A stretch of DNA of 5,812 bases, taken from the NCBI GenBank assembly GCA_900543305.1, contig UQQZ01000116.1:1-5812 (forward strand), given 5' to 3'. Made by a program: the position numbers and the translations under genes. A model generated the notes under the pieces. That model had not been told where the DNA came from. It worked only from the letters and a program-made list of their open reading frames with translations, and made no database searches. Shown in pieces: positions 1 through 5,333 of this stretch (position 1 is the stretch's first letter; every line of letters starts with the position of its first letter). This DNA comes from an uncultured Oscillospiraceae bacterium. GTDB taxonomy: Bacteria; Bacillota; Clostridia; Oscillospirales; Acutalibacteraceae.

Positions 1-96
1 CGCTGTACGGGACCGCCATTGAAAGTTCCAGAACAGGACAAAGGGGATAATGTGGCTGGGCACTGTTGTGCAGAAAATGTAGAATAACTGCTCCAT
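1..96 (-). CDS. Partial membrane protein, probable sensor histidine kinase N-terminus
   Basis: Only the first 32 codons lie in the window; the gene continues past the left edge. The ATG (96-94) shares one base with the TAA stop (98-96) of the response regulator upstream, forming TAATG, which is typical of translational coupling. The visible peptide starts MEQLFYIF and is strongly hydrophobic through about residue 24 (VPSHIIPFVLFW), followed by a basic stretch (QWRSR), as expected for a first membrane segment ending at the cytoplasmic face. LytTR regulators are usually paired with AgrC-like GHKL kinases that have multi-span N-terminal sensor domains, so that is the likely identity. No kinase motif is visible here, so the assignment rests on position and hydrophobicity. 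It would sit in the membrane, sense an extracellular signal such as a peptide, and phosphorylate the neighbouring regulator. Confidence 0.65.
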   Translation of the reverse strand, partial: MEQLFYIFCTTVPSHIIPFVLFWNFQWRSRTA

Positions 97-818
97 TACG
101 TTTCCCCCCTTGTCCGAGCAAACAGGTAGTCCTCCCAGGCCCGTTTGGCTTTTGCCCGGTTGGGGCGGCTGATGGGAACCTTTTTCCCGTCCGCCATTTC
201 ATAGCACTGATATTCCTCGTTGATCCCCCGGACAAAGGCCAGGTTGACACAGTAGCTTTTGTGGGGACAGAAAAAGGCCTGCCCCTCCAGCTGGGGCAGC
301 AGGTCGGATAGCTTGCCGTAAAGCTGGAGAACGCTGCCGTCTTTCCTGGAAAGCATCACATGGTGCCCCTGCTGCTCCAGATAGAATAGCTCTGCAAGCG
401 GGATTTTTTGCGTCTCGCCGTTTTGCCGGATGGTCAGCCGGGGGGCGCTGTCCTTTTGCAGCTTCACCAGATGCAGCAGGTCATTGATGTCTTTTTGGCG
501 CACGGGCTTTTCCAGGTATTTCAGCACCGAAAGCCGGTAGCTCTCCAGGGTATGCTCGGTGCTGGTGGTGGTAAAGGCGATGGGGATGGATTCGTCCATC
601 TCCCGGATCTTTTGCACGGCCTCCACGCCGGTCATGCCGTCCATATAAATATCCATCAGCAGCAGATCAAATTTGCCGGGACGGAAGGCTTCCAGCAGCT
701 CCTCGCTGCTCCCAAACTGGGTACAGATTGTGGCAATGGGAGCCTGTTCCAGCAGGGCAAGTAGGGCTTCCCGTTCCTCCGGCAGATCGTCGCAGACGGC
801 GAGGTTCAATGGTTCCAT
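96..818 (-). CDS. LytTR-family response regulator (AgrA-like)
   Basis: This is a complete 240-residue two-component response regulator. Residues 1-120 form a receiver domain: acidic pair D10/D11, phospho-acceptor D56 in LLLMDIYM, the Thr/Ser cluster at 83-86, and the K104-P105 pair. Residues about 126-235 form a LytTR DNA-binding domain, recognisable from LFYLEQQGHH, the F-CPHKSYCVNL segment and VPISRPN near the end. Length and domain order match AgrA/VirR/LytR regulators, which bind paired direct repeats upstream of target promoters once phosphorylated. The start is supported by AAGGAGG (831-825) six bases before the ATG. It is the first gene of an operon with the probable kinase, whose start overlaps its stop codon. 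A good promoter lies just upstream. Its targets cannot be read from the sequence; the divergently transcribed genes are possible but no convincing LytTR repeat pair was found there. Confidence 0.93.
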   Translation of the reverse strand: MEPLNLAVCDDLPEEREALLALLEQAPIATICTQFGSSEELLEAFRPGKFDLLLMDIYMDGMTGVEAVQKIREMDESIPIAFTTTSTEHTLESYRLSVLKYLEKPVRQKDINDLLHLVKLQKDSAPRLTIRQNGETQKIPLAELFYLEQQGHHVMLSRKDGSVLQLYGKLSDLLPQLEGQAFFCPHKSYCVNLAFVRGINEEYQCYEMADGKKVPISRPNRAKAKRAWEDYLFARTRGET

Positions 819-847
819 GCAATCCCTCCTTCGGGGGAATTTTCTTT

Positions 848-876
848 ATTATACGGCCTATGCACAAAAAAGTCAA
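848..876 (-). promoter_or_regulatory. Sigma-A promoter of the response regulator operon
   Basis: On the minus strand, TTGACT (876-871) and a perfect TATAAT (853-848) are separated by 17 bases. Transcription would start near 841, giving a leader of about 22 bases that contains AAGGAGG (831-825) and then the ATG at 818. An overlapping TTGACA further upstream (885-880) is 25 bases from the -10 and is therefore not its partner. Confidence 0.75.
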
Positions 877-887
877 TTTGTCAAGTA

Positions 888-924
888 CCAGTTTTGCCGC
901 AGGTTGCGGCATCTCTCGTACTGG
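888..924. promoter_or_regulatory. Dyad in the divergent spacer, possible operator
   Basis: The core is a perfect inverted repeat, TGCCGCA (895-901) and TGCGGCA (905-911), around GGT. An outer pair, CCAGT (888-892) and ACTGG (920-924), is also complementary but sits asymmetrically. Neither strand has a T-run after the stem, so it is not an intrinsic terminator. It is centred about 62 bases upstream of the inferred start of the minus-strand operon and also precedes the plus-strand genes, a position suited to a regulator serving both directions. The binding protein is unknown. Confidence 0.4.
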
Positions 925-950
925 AAAGAGGCACAAAAATCCCATAAAAT
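922..950 (+). promoter_or_regulatory. Weak candidate promoter for the small gene and SLH gene
   Basis: TAAAAT (945-950) is a fair -10 with a poor -35, TGGAAA (922-927), 17 bases upstream. The TTGACA at 955-960 has no acceptable -10 at the right distance. A weak -35 would fit an activator-dependent promoter, with the adjacent dyad as possible control site. This is an inference. Confidence 0.28.
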
Positions 951-996
951 ATTCTTGACAGCGCAAACAGATCACCGCCGGAGAAAGGAGAAACCC

Positions 997-1311
997 ATGG
1001 TCAAAGCATACTTTACCGCCTGTGAGCAGGCGTTTCCCGCCCAGCGGGCTCAGCTGCGGCGGCTCGCTCTGGCATTGGGCCGGGGCGGGGTGGAGCGCAT
1101 GGAGCAGTTGTGCGCCATGCAGCGGGCCGGGCCGGAGGGGCTGCTGGAGATCCGCTCCATCGGGTCAAAGAGCCTGCCGCTGATCGCGGCGGTCTGCGCC
1201 CGATATGAAGAAAATAAGACACCATCACAAGGGGGCGCCCCCTTGCGTCAGACAGGAACCTGTCTGACGCAGGAATGCCCTCCTGTCAACCAACGAGGAG
1301 GAACCGTATGA
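997..1311 (+). CDS. Small alpha-CTD-like (helix-hairpin-helix type) protein
   Basis: This is a 104-residue protein of unknown function. The ATG at 997 is preceded by AAAGGAG (984-990) with a six-base spacer; the reading frame is open further upstream but has no other ribosome site. Residues about 33-72 (ERMEQLCAMQ, GLLEIRSIGSKSLPLI, AAVCARYEE) resemble the core of the RNA polymerase alpha C-terminal domain, whose signature is a loop of the type LL-IR-GKKSL-EI. That fold is a compact helix-hairpin-helix unit that binds DNA or proteins. Residues 73-104 look unlike a folded domain: they are encoded across two palindromes and the next gene's ribosome site, so the tail may exist only to carry translation to the junction. 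The stop (1309-1311) overlaps the ATG of the SLH gene as ATGA. A regulatory or DNA-binding role is plausible but unproven. Confidence 0.72.
   Translation: MVKAYFTACEQAFPAQRAQLRRLALALGRGGVERMEQLCAMQRAGPEGLLEIRSIGSKSLPLIAAVCARYEENKTPSQGGAPLRQTGTCLTQECPPVNQRGGTV
1228..1245. repeat. Perfect 18-base GC-rich palindrome
   Basis: Positions 1228-1245 are fully self-complementary, with centre GGGGGCGCCCCC flanked by CAA and TTG. It lies within codons 78-83 of the small gene and overlaps the next palindrome by two bases. There is no following T-run, so it is not a standard terminator. It may be a small repeat element or part of the structured junction before the SLH gene. Confidence 0.85.
1244..1271. 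repeat. Perfect inverted repeat, 13-base arms
   Basis: The arms are TGCGTCAGACAGG (1244-1256) and its exact complement (1259-1271), separated by only AA. As RNA it would form a long hairpin with a four-base loop, GAAC. No U-run follows. It ends 37 bases before the SLH start codon, inside the last codons of the small gene, and its GACAGG segment can alternatively pair with a second CCTGTC at 1282-1287. Confidence 0.88.
1270..1301 (+). promoter_or_regulatory. Competing hairpins at the SLH gene ribosome binding site
   Basis: The SLH gene's Shine-Dalgarno core, AGGAGG (1296-1301), is exactly complementary to CCTCCT (1279-1284), with an 11-base loop, so the transcript can mask its own ribosome site. 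CCTCCT overlaps TCCTG (1281-1285), which can instead pair with CAGGA (1270-1274), and CCTGTC (1282-1287), which can pair with GACAGG (1251-1256). These helices exclude one another. A ribosome finishing the small gene (stop 1309-1311) would melt all of them. The pairings are seen directly; the control function is inferred. Confidence 0.5.
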
Positions 1312-4007
1312 AAAGACGACTTTTGAGCTTCTTTTGCGTCCTGGCCCTGTGCCTGGGGCTGCTGCCTGTCGCTGTATTTGCCGCAACCCCAGAAGAGGTA
1401 TGGACAGATTATGCAGCCTCTAGCTTCGACGGCGGTATCGGCACTGAGGATAATCCTTACCAGATCGCTACCGCTAAACAACTTGCTAAGCTTTCTAAAG
1501 ATGTCAGCGAGGGGACTTCGTATCAAAACACCTTTTTTGTTCTGACAGAAAACATTGATTTGAGAGCCTACCGCTGGGTTCCTATTGGGCTTTATAAGTG
1601 GCCATCTTCCGGCAACACAATCAACAATAGTTTTCAGGGCTTTTTAGACGGAAATGATAAGACCATCAGCGGAATGTCTGTGGATGAAAGAATCGATCAT
1701 TATTGCGGCGGACTGTTCGGTAAAATCAGCATTCAAAAAAACGGTTCTCCCGTTGGAGCAAAGGATCTGACCATCACCGGTGCAACAGTTTATGTGGATG
1801 AAACCGGATTAAATGAATGCTCCGGCGCAATTTTGGTGGGAAATGTTATGGGCAGCGATACCCAGTCTGTCGTGTTTGAAAATATCACGGTATCCGGTTC
1901 CGTTCATGTGACCCGCACAAATGGTAATAACAATATCGGCGGAATGCTCGGATATGCAAGCTGGGTAAAGGCAACAAACTGCCATGTAGACGGAGTCTCT
2001 ATCTCCGGTGCCAGCAACTGCGGCGGCTTTGTTGGGAACGACAGCGGCTCCGTCTATGAAAACTGCACAGCGTCCGGCACGATAGACGGTGCTTGGGCAC
2101 TTGGCGGCTTCGTGGGCTATTCCACCAGCGCCATTTTGCAGGACTCTGCCGGCGCTTCTACCTACACCCAGTGTGCTGCCAACGTGGAGGTAAACGGAAA
2201 TGACTGGCGGCTGGGCGGCTTTGCGGGCTACGCCGAGTACGGCAAGTTTGCAAACTGCGTCTCCTATGGAGCCGTTGCCAGCAGTGTCACCGACTGGGAC
2301 CCGAGAGTCGGAGGCTTTTCCGGGGAAAGCGTCGCTTCTACGGCAACACGCTGCCATGCGGCGGGTGTCGTAACCTCTGCGTCGTCTGAGTATGAGGCGG
2401 GCGGTTTTATCGGAACGTATACCGGCGGGGTTTTCTCCGACTGCTCCTTTGACAGAGAAAAGAACCCGAGCCTGAACGCTGCAGGAGATGGAACGCTTAC
2501 GGCTGGTGTCACGGGAGAGATCAGTGCCATGGTGCTGGCAAACATCTGCGAAGACTATTACGGCGGCCATCAATACGGCGAAGCATGGGTCGTGGAAACG
2601 GAGGCCACCTGCACAACAGCGGGAAGTAAGTATCAGGTATGTGCGCGGTGTGGAGCAAAAGGAAATGTTACTGTCATTCTGGCTACCGGTCATAGTCTTA
2701 TTAAGACAGAGGCCCAAGATCCCACCTGCACGAAGGCGGGTAACAATGCCTACTGGACTTGCGAGAACTGTGAGAAAGTTTTCGGCGATGAAAAAGGTGA
2801 AACTGAAACTTCCCTGGCTGAAACAGTGGTGCAGGCGACAGGCCACAACTATGTGAACGGTATCTGTACCAAGTGCGGTGCCGTTCTCTCCAATCCCGCG
2901 CCGCAGCCTTCCGGCCCCAGCACCGGCAATTCCAACGGCTGGACAGAGATCGAGGAGGAAGTGACCGAAACGCCCTCCGGCAGTACCTTGGCTGTAGATA
3001 TGAACGGCACCACTGAAGTGCCCGCGAAAGTGTTTGAAACCGTGGCAGGCAAGGATGTGACCTTGGAACTGGACATGGGAGATGGTGTCAAGTGGGAGAT
3101 CAACGGCAAGGACATTCCCGCCGACACTGATTTCACTGACCTGGACCTGGGTGTAAAACTGAACACCAGCGGGATCCCTGTGGATGTAATCAACATGGTA
3201 ACGGGAGAAAAGGGCGCCGTCCAGCTGACTTTGGCCCATAACGGCAAGTTCGGATTCACCCTGACCCTGACCGCTCCCCTGGGCACGGAAAATAAGGGCC
3301 TGTGGGCGAACCTGTATCACTACGATACCACCAGTAAGCAAATGCTTTTTGAAACTGCTGCCAAGGTGGACGCGAACGGCAATGTGTCCTTGCCCTTTAC
3401 CCATGCTTCGGAATATGCCATCGTCCTGGACGAAAAGAGCCATGAGCTGCCCTTCACTGACGTGGCTGACGGGGATTGGTTCCAGGCTGCGGTGGAGTAT
3501 GTGTACCGTAACGACATCATGACCGGCACAAGCGGCACTACCTTTGAGCCGAGCATAACTTTGAGCCGTGCCATGGTAGCGCAGATCCTCTACAACCTAG
3601 AGGGCCAACCGGACATCTCTGATGAAAACCTGGGTTATCCCTATGCGGACGTGGATGCCGAGGCCTGGTACGGTAACGCAGTATACTGGGCGCGTTTGAA
3701 CGGCGTAGCCACCGGCTACGAGGACAACACCTTCCGTCCCGACAAGGCTGTGAGTCGGGAGGAGCTGGCGCAGATGCTCTATAACTACGCCAAGTATAAG
3801 GAGATCATCGTGCCCGCAGTGGGCGATCTGAGCAGGTTTCCCGACGGTGACAAGGTGAGCCTCTGGGCCAAGACCGCTATGAAGTGGGCTACCGGGCTGG
3901 GGGTCATTAACGGCTATGAGGATAGCACCCTCCGTCCCGGCGGAAACACCACTCGAGCGGAGGCGGCCTCCATGATCCTGGGTATGGCAACAACCTTGAT
4001 GAAATAA
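1308..4007 (+). CDS. Secreted GLUG-repeat surface protein with three SLH domains
   Basis: This is an 899-residue exported cell-surface protein. I chose the ATG at 1308 over an in-frame ATG at 1275 because GAGGAGG (1295-1301) lies six bases before it and the product then starts with a classic Sec signal: MKRRLLSFF, a hydrophobic core, and cleavage near VFA-ATP (about residue 25). Residues about 130-385 hold roughly seven GLUG-type repeats of the pattern GGFVG followed by a NC-G turn, expected to stack as a beta-helix like regions of some adhesins and IgA peptidases. Residues 435-523 carry three CxxC pairs (445/448, 485/488, 520/523) plus C435 and C474, each unit ending in a TGH or CGA turn; these could bind metal. 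A Pro/Ser linker (about 529-545) and a beta-rich domain (about 546-712) follow. Three SLH domains start near residues 714, 777 and 841, with SRAM, SREE and TRAE motifs, and should anchor it to secondary wall polymers. No enzyme active site was recognised; adhesion or matrix binding is likely. Confidence 0.9.
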   Translation: MKRRLLSFFCVLALCLGLLPVAVFAATPEEVWTDYAASSFDGGIGTEDNPYQIATAKQLAKLSKDVSEGTSYQNTFFVLTENIDLRAYRWVPIGLYKWPSSGNTINNSFQGFLDGNDKTISGMSVDERIDHYCGGLFGKISIQKNGSPVGAKDLTITGATVYVDETGLNECSGAILVGNVMGSDTQSVVFENITVSGSVHVTRTNGNNNIGGMLGYASWVKATNCHVDGVSISGASNCGGFVGNDSGSVYENCTASGTIDGAWALGGFVGYSTSAILQDSAGASTYTQCAANVEVNGNDWRLGGFAGYAEYGKFANCVSYGAVASSVTDWDPRVGGFSGESVASTATRCHAAGVVTSASSEYEAGGFIGTYTGGVFSDCSFDREKNPSLNAAGDGTLTAGVTGEISAMVLANICEDYYGGHQYGEAWVVETEATCTTAGSKYQVCARCGAKGNVTVILATGHSLIKTEAQDPTCTKAGNNAYWTCENCEKVFGDEKGETETSLAETVVQATGHNYVNGICTKCGAVLSNPAPQPSGPSTGNSNGWTEIEEEVTETPSGSTLAVDMNGTTEVPAKVFETVAGKDVTLELDMGDGVKWEINGKDIPADTDFTDLDLGVKLNTSGIPVDVINMVTGEKGAVQLTLAHNGKFGFTLTLTAPLGTENKGLWANLYHYDTTSKQMLFETAAKVDANGNVSLPFTHASEYAIVLDEKSHELPFTDVADGDWFQAAVEYVYRNDIMTGTSGTTFEPSITLSRAMVAQILYNLEGQPDISDENLGYPYADVDAEAWYGNAVYWARLNGVATGYEDNTFRPDKAVSREELAQMLYNYAKYKEIIVPAVGDLSRFPDGDKVSLWAKTAMKWATGLGVINGYEDSTLRPGGNTTRAEAASMILGMATTLMK

Positions 4008-4022
4008 AATACACAATGCAGG

Positions 4023-4049
4023 AAAGGCCGGGAGCAATCCCGGCCTTTT
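4023..4049 (+). terminator. Intrinsic terminator after the SLH gene
   Basis: An 11-base perfect stem (4023-4033 with 4038-4048) closes a GCAA tetraloop and ends in TTTT. It starts 15 bases after the SLH stop codon. The A-run on the left side of the stem would let it act weakly on the opposite strand too. Confidence 0.93.
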
Positions 4050-4218
4050 ACTTACCCGAAATCAGGGGAGGGGCCACCTCAAAATTTGCGGGACAGTAAA
4101 CAAGGAAAAGGGCTTCGCAAAAAGGGGTTTGGAAGGTGCTTGCAAGAATATACCTGTGAACAGACTGTAAAATCCAATTTCTCTATGGACATAGGTGTAA
4201 AATCTTGGAAAACATTTT
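4050..4218 (+). other. Gene-free leader upstream of the HTH_36-like gene
   Basis: No gene is visible here. The stretch contains copy A of a diverged direct repeat (4077-4113), a possible long-range stem between TTTGCG (4085-4090) and CGCAAA (4116-4121), and a repeated nine-base word, TGTAAAATC (4166-4174 and 4196-4204), exactly 30 bases apart. Each word contains a TAAAAT that could act as a -10, but neither has a good -35. The border between the SLH locus and the mobile-type segment probably lies in this stretch. Confidence 0.5.
4077..4113 (+). repeat. Diverged direct repeat, copy A
   Basis: It shares CCTCAAAATTTGCG, then TAAACAA and GAAAAGGGC, with 5391-5428. By hand alignment 32 of 38 columns match, with one single-base gap. 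It sits in the leader of the HTH_36-like gene; copy B sits in the leader of the XRE gene. Confidence 0.75.
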
Positions 4219-4233
4219 GGAGGTAACATCACG
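4219..4233 (+). promoter_or_regulatory. Ribosome binding site facing a lost start codon (ACG)
   Basis: GGAGGT (4219-4224) is an excellent ribosome site, but at the ideal distance there is ACG (4231-4233), in frame with the HTH gene, instead of ATG. The residues after it (EIKNTYTKRSPLVHYF) match, from memory, the conserved beginning of this protein family, which normally starts M-x-IKN. This suggests a single T-to-C change destroyed the start. Confidence 0.6.
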
Positions 4234-4266
4234 GAGATTAAAAATACTTACACTAAGCGAAGCCCA

Positions 4267-4629
4267 TTGGTCCATTATTTTCTTCTGCCCAATGAAATCT
4301 TCACGCTGGGATTAAGCCCCGGCGAACTGTCGGTTTATGCTTACCTGATGTTCTGCGAGGACAGGGAAACGCATCAATGCTGGCCCAGTATTGGGCGGAT
4401 TTGCCAGCACACAGGCATGAGCGCTAACACGGTTGCAAAATACATACGGCAGCTGGAAGATAAGCGACTGATCGACACAGAACCCACGAAGATAAAAATT
4501 AAGGCAGGCTTGGTGCGCAACGGCAATCTGCTCTATACGATCCGTCCTATCCAAGAGGCGGTGAATTACAAGCTGGAGGAAGATTTGGCAGCCTTGCCGG
4601 AGCAGAAACGCACCAAGAAAAAACGGTAA
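4267..4629 (+). CDS. HTH_36-like winged-helix protein of mobile elements, start codon probably lost
   Basis: The listed start is a TTG, the first usable codon; it gives 120 residues but lacks a good ribosome site. The original start was probably at 4231, 12 codons upstream, where GGAGGT is followed by ACG. The protein has a winged helix-turn-helix domain: LSPGELSVYAYLMF (helix 1), CWPSIGRICQHTGMSANTVAKYIRQLEDKRLI (helices 2-3 and the wing start), then LLYTIRPIQEAV and a lysine-rich tail (KRTKKKR). From memory, similar small proteins sit beside mobilisation or replication genes of Clostridia integrative elements, where they act as regulators or replication-associated DNA-binding proteins. No relaxase or integrase is visible in the window. 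It is either expressed poorly from TTG, from a non-standard start, or is a new pseudogene. The rest of the frame is intact. Confidence 0.7.
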   Translation: MVHYFLLPNEIFTLGLSPGELSVYAYLMFCEDRETHQCWPSIGRICQHTGMSANTVAKYIRQLEDKRLIDTEPTKIKIKAGLVRNGNLLYTIRPIQEAVNYKLEEDLAALPEQKRTKKKR

Positions 4630-4725
4630 ACCCAAACTCGGCCCCGTGTGGCCCTGTGTGCGGTTTTGGAAGCCGAGTAGGGAAACGACACCAGCGATGC
4701 CCCAAACAGGCCCTGTTGAAGCCGT

Positions 4726-4742
4726 GTGAGCTGGTTGTGAGC
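4726..4742 (+). repeat. GTGAGC direct repeat, one helical turn apart
   Basis: GTGAGC occurs at 4726-4731 and 4737-4742, a spacing of 11 bases that places both on the same face of DNA. A related ATGAGT follows at 4746-4751. The arrangement resembles short iterons or a protein-binding site, but two short copies can arise by chance. Confidence 0.35.
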
Positions 4743-4744
4743 AA

Positions 4745-4763
4745 AATGAGTCGACGGCTCATT
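4745..4763. repeat. Inverted repeat AATGAG / CTCATT
   Basis: Six-base perfect arms (4745-4750 and 4758-4763) flank a seven-base loop. It directly follows the GTGAGC pair. Confidence 0.5.
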
Positions 4764-4778
4764 CCCAGAGAAGCCCTC

Positions 4779-4793
4779 GGGTACGAGGTACCC
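4779..4793. repeat. Inverted repeat GGGTAC / GTACCC
   Basis: Six-base perfect arms (4779-4784 and 4788-4793) flank GAG. ATCTTTTTC follows, so a weak intrinsic terminator for the HTH gene is possible, though the stem is short. Confidence 0.5.
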
Positions 4794-4866
4794 ATCTTTT
4801 TCTGGGGCAAAGCACAGGGCTCCTCCGTAATAGAAAACCGAGGAACTGAAAGTGGAGGAAAAGCCA

Positions 4867-4891
4867 GCCCCTTCCCCTACGGGGGAGGGGC
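4867..4891. repeat. Strong GC hairpin, 11-base stem
   Basis: GCCCCTTCCCC (4867-4877) pairs with GGGGGAGGGGC (4881-4891) with one T-G wobble and a three-base loop. No T-run follows on either strand, so it is not an ordinary terminator. It is the strongest stem in the non-coding block. Confidence 0.7.
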
Positions 4892-5024
4892 AAAGGAAGC
4901 TGACAGAGCAAGGCAGAGAAGAAAAAACTGGCCCACAAGCTAGCAAAAAATTCTCCGCTGACCGTAACATATCCCTCGAAAATCGAGCAGTGGAGGGAGG
5001 TGTGAAAAAAGAGCAGGAGAAAGG

Positions 5025-5049
5025 GTAGGCGCCAAAGAGCGGCACCTAC
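5025..5049. repeat. Hairpin GTAGGCGCC / GGCACCTAC
   Basis: Nine-base arms with one mismatch (5025-5033 and 5041-5049) enclose a seven-base loop. Confidence 0.5.
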
Positions 5050-5062
5050 ACGGGTTCACAGT

Positions 5063-5093
5063 GCCCGGCAGAGCCGGTCGCTACGGGCTTTTT
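5063..5093 (+). terminator. Possible intrinsic terminator in the non-coding block
   Basis: GCCCG (5063-5067) pairs with CGGGC (5084-5088), followed by TTTTT (5089-5093). The stem is only five bases and the loop is long, though an inner GGC/GCC can form. If real, it would end a plus-strand transcript from the HTH gene or an RNA in this block. Confidence 0.33.
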
Positions 5094-5217
5094 CGGAGGT
5101 TCCAACAGGGCGGAAAAGTGTGGGTCGGTAAAAGGGTCTTGGCGTCAAGGTGTGGGTTGTAGATGCCGGATTTTCCCAGCGCTGAGCCATTCTCCACGGT
5201 GTCACAATAGGGGTTGC

Positions 5218-5240
5218 GGAAATTTCCTGCTTTCGGCAGG
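5218..5240. repeat. Adjacent palindrome and small hairpin
   Basis: GGAAATTTCC (5218-5227) is a perfect ten-base palindrome. It overlaps a small hairpin, CCTGC (5226-5230) and GCAGG (5236-5240), around TTTCG. Confidence 0.5.
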
Positions 5241-5279
5241 GCAAGCAGAGCGCTTGGCTGTTCGCCAGGCACATTTAAG

Positions 5280-5294
5280 CGGGGCAAAGCCCCG
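5280..5294. repeat. Hairpin CGGGGC / GCCCCG
   Basis: Six-base perfect arms with an AAA loop (5280-5285 and 5289-5294). A short GC hairpin beside AT-rich DNA such as this is often seen near nick sites of transfer origins, but no known nick motif was identified. Confidence 0.55.
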
Positions 5295-5303
5295 TGATCC
5301 CCT

Positions 5304-5333
5304 TATTTAGCAACCAATTGCTGGGCTAAAATA
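5304..5333. repeat. Two mutually exclusive small stems
   Basis: TATTTAGC (5304-5311) pairs with GCTAAAATA (5325-5333) with one bulged A. Alternatively AGCAA (5309-5313) pairs with TTGCT (5318-5322). The two share bases and cannot coexist. A weaker pair, TAGTC (5334-5338) and GACTA (5353-5357), follows and is trailed by six Ts (5362-5367). Confidence 0.4.

Noticed and set aside
880..911. LytTR direct-repeat binding site
   Set aside because: The segment around GTT at 891-893 fits about seven of nine consensus positions, but no second copy at 12-13 bases spacing fits.
955..960. TTGACA as the -35 of the small gene
   Set aside because: No -10-like sequence lies 16-19 bases downstream; that stretch is GC-rich and runs into the ribosome binding site.
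1809..3443. 544-codon open frame on the minus strand inside the SLH gene
   Set aside because: It is antisense to a gene with clear domains, has no ribosome site and no recognisable motifs; long antisense frames are common opposite such codon use.
4566..5045. 159-codon minus-strand frame and overlapping frames on both strands
   Set aside because: Ser/Pro/Phe-rich composition, no ribosome site and no domain. Part of the translation seems familiar from spurious hypothetical proteins, which would mean conserved non-coding DNA, but this could not be verified.
5056..5287. Two overlapping minus-strand frames of 72 and 68 codons
   Set aside because: The frames overlap each other, start within hairpins, lack ribosome sites and show no known family. 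A relic of an old gene is possible but not supported.
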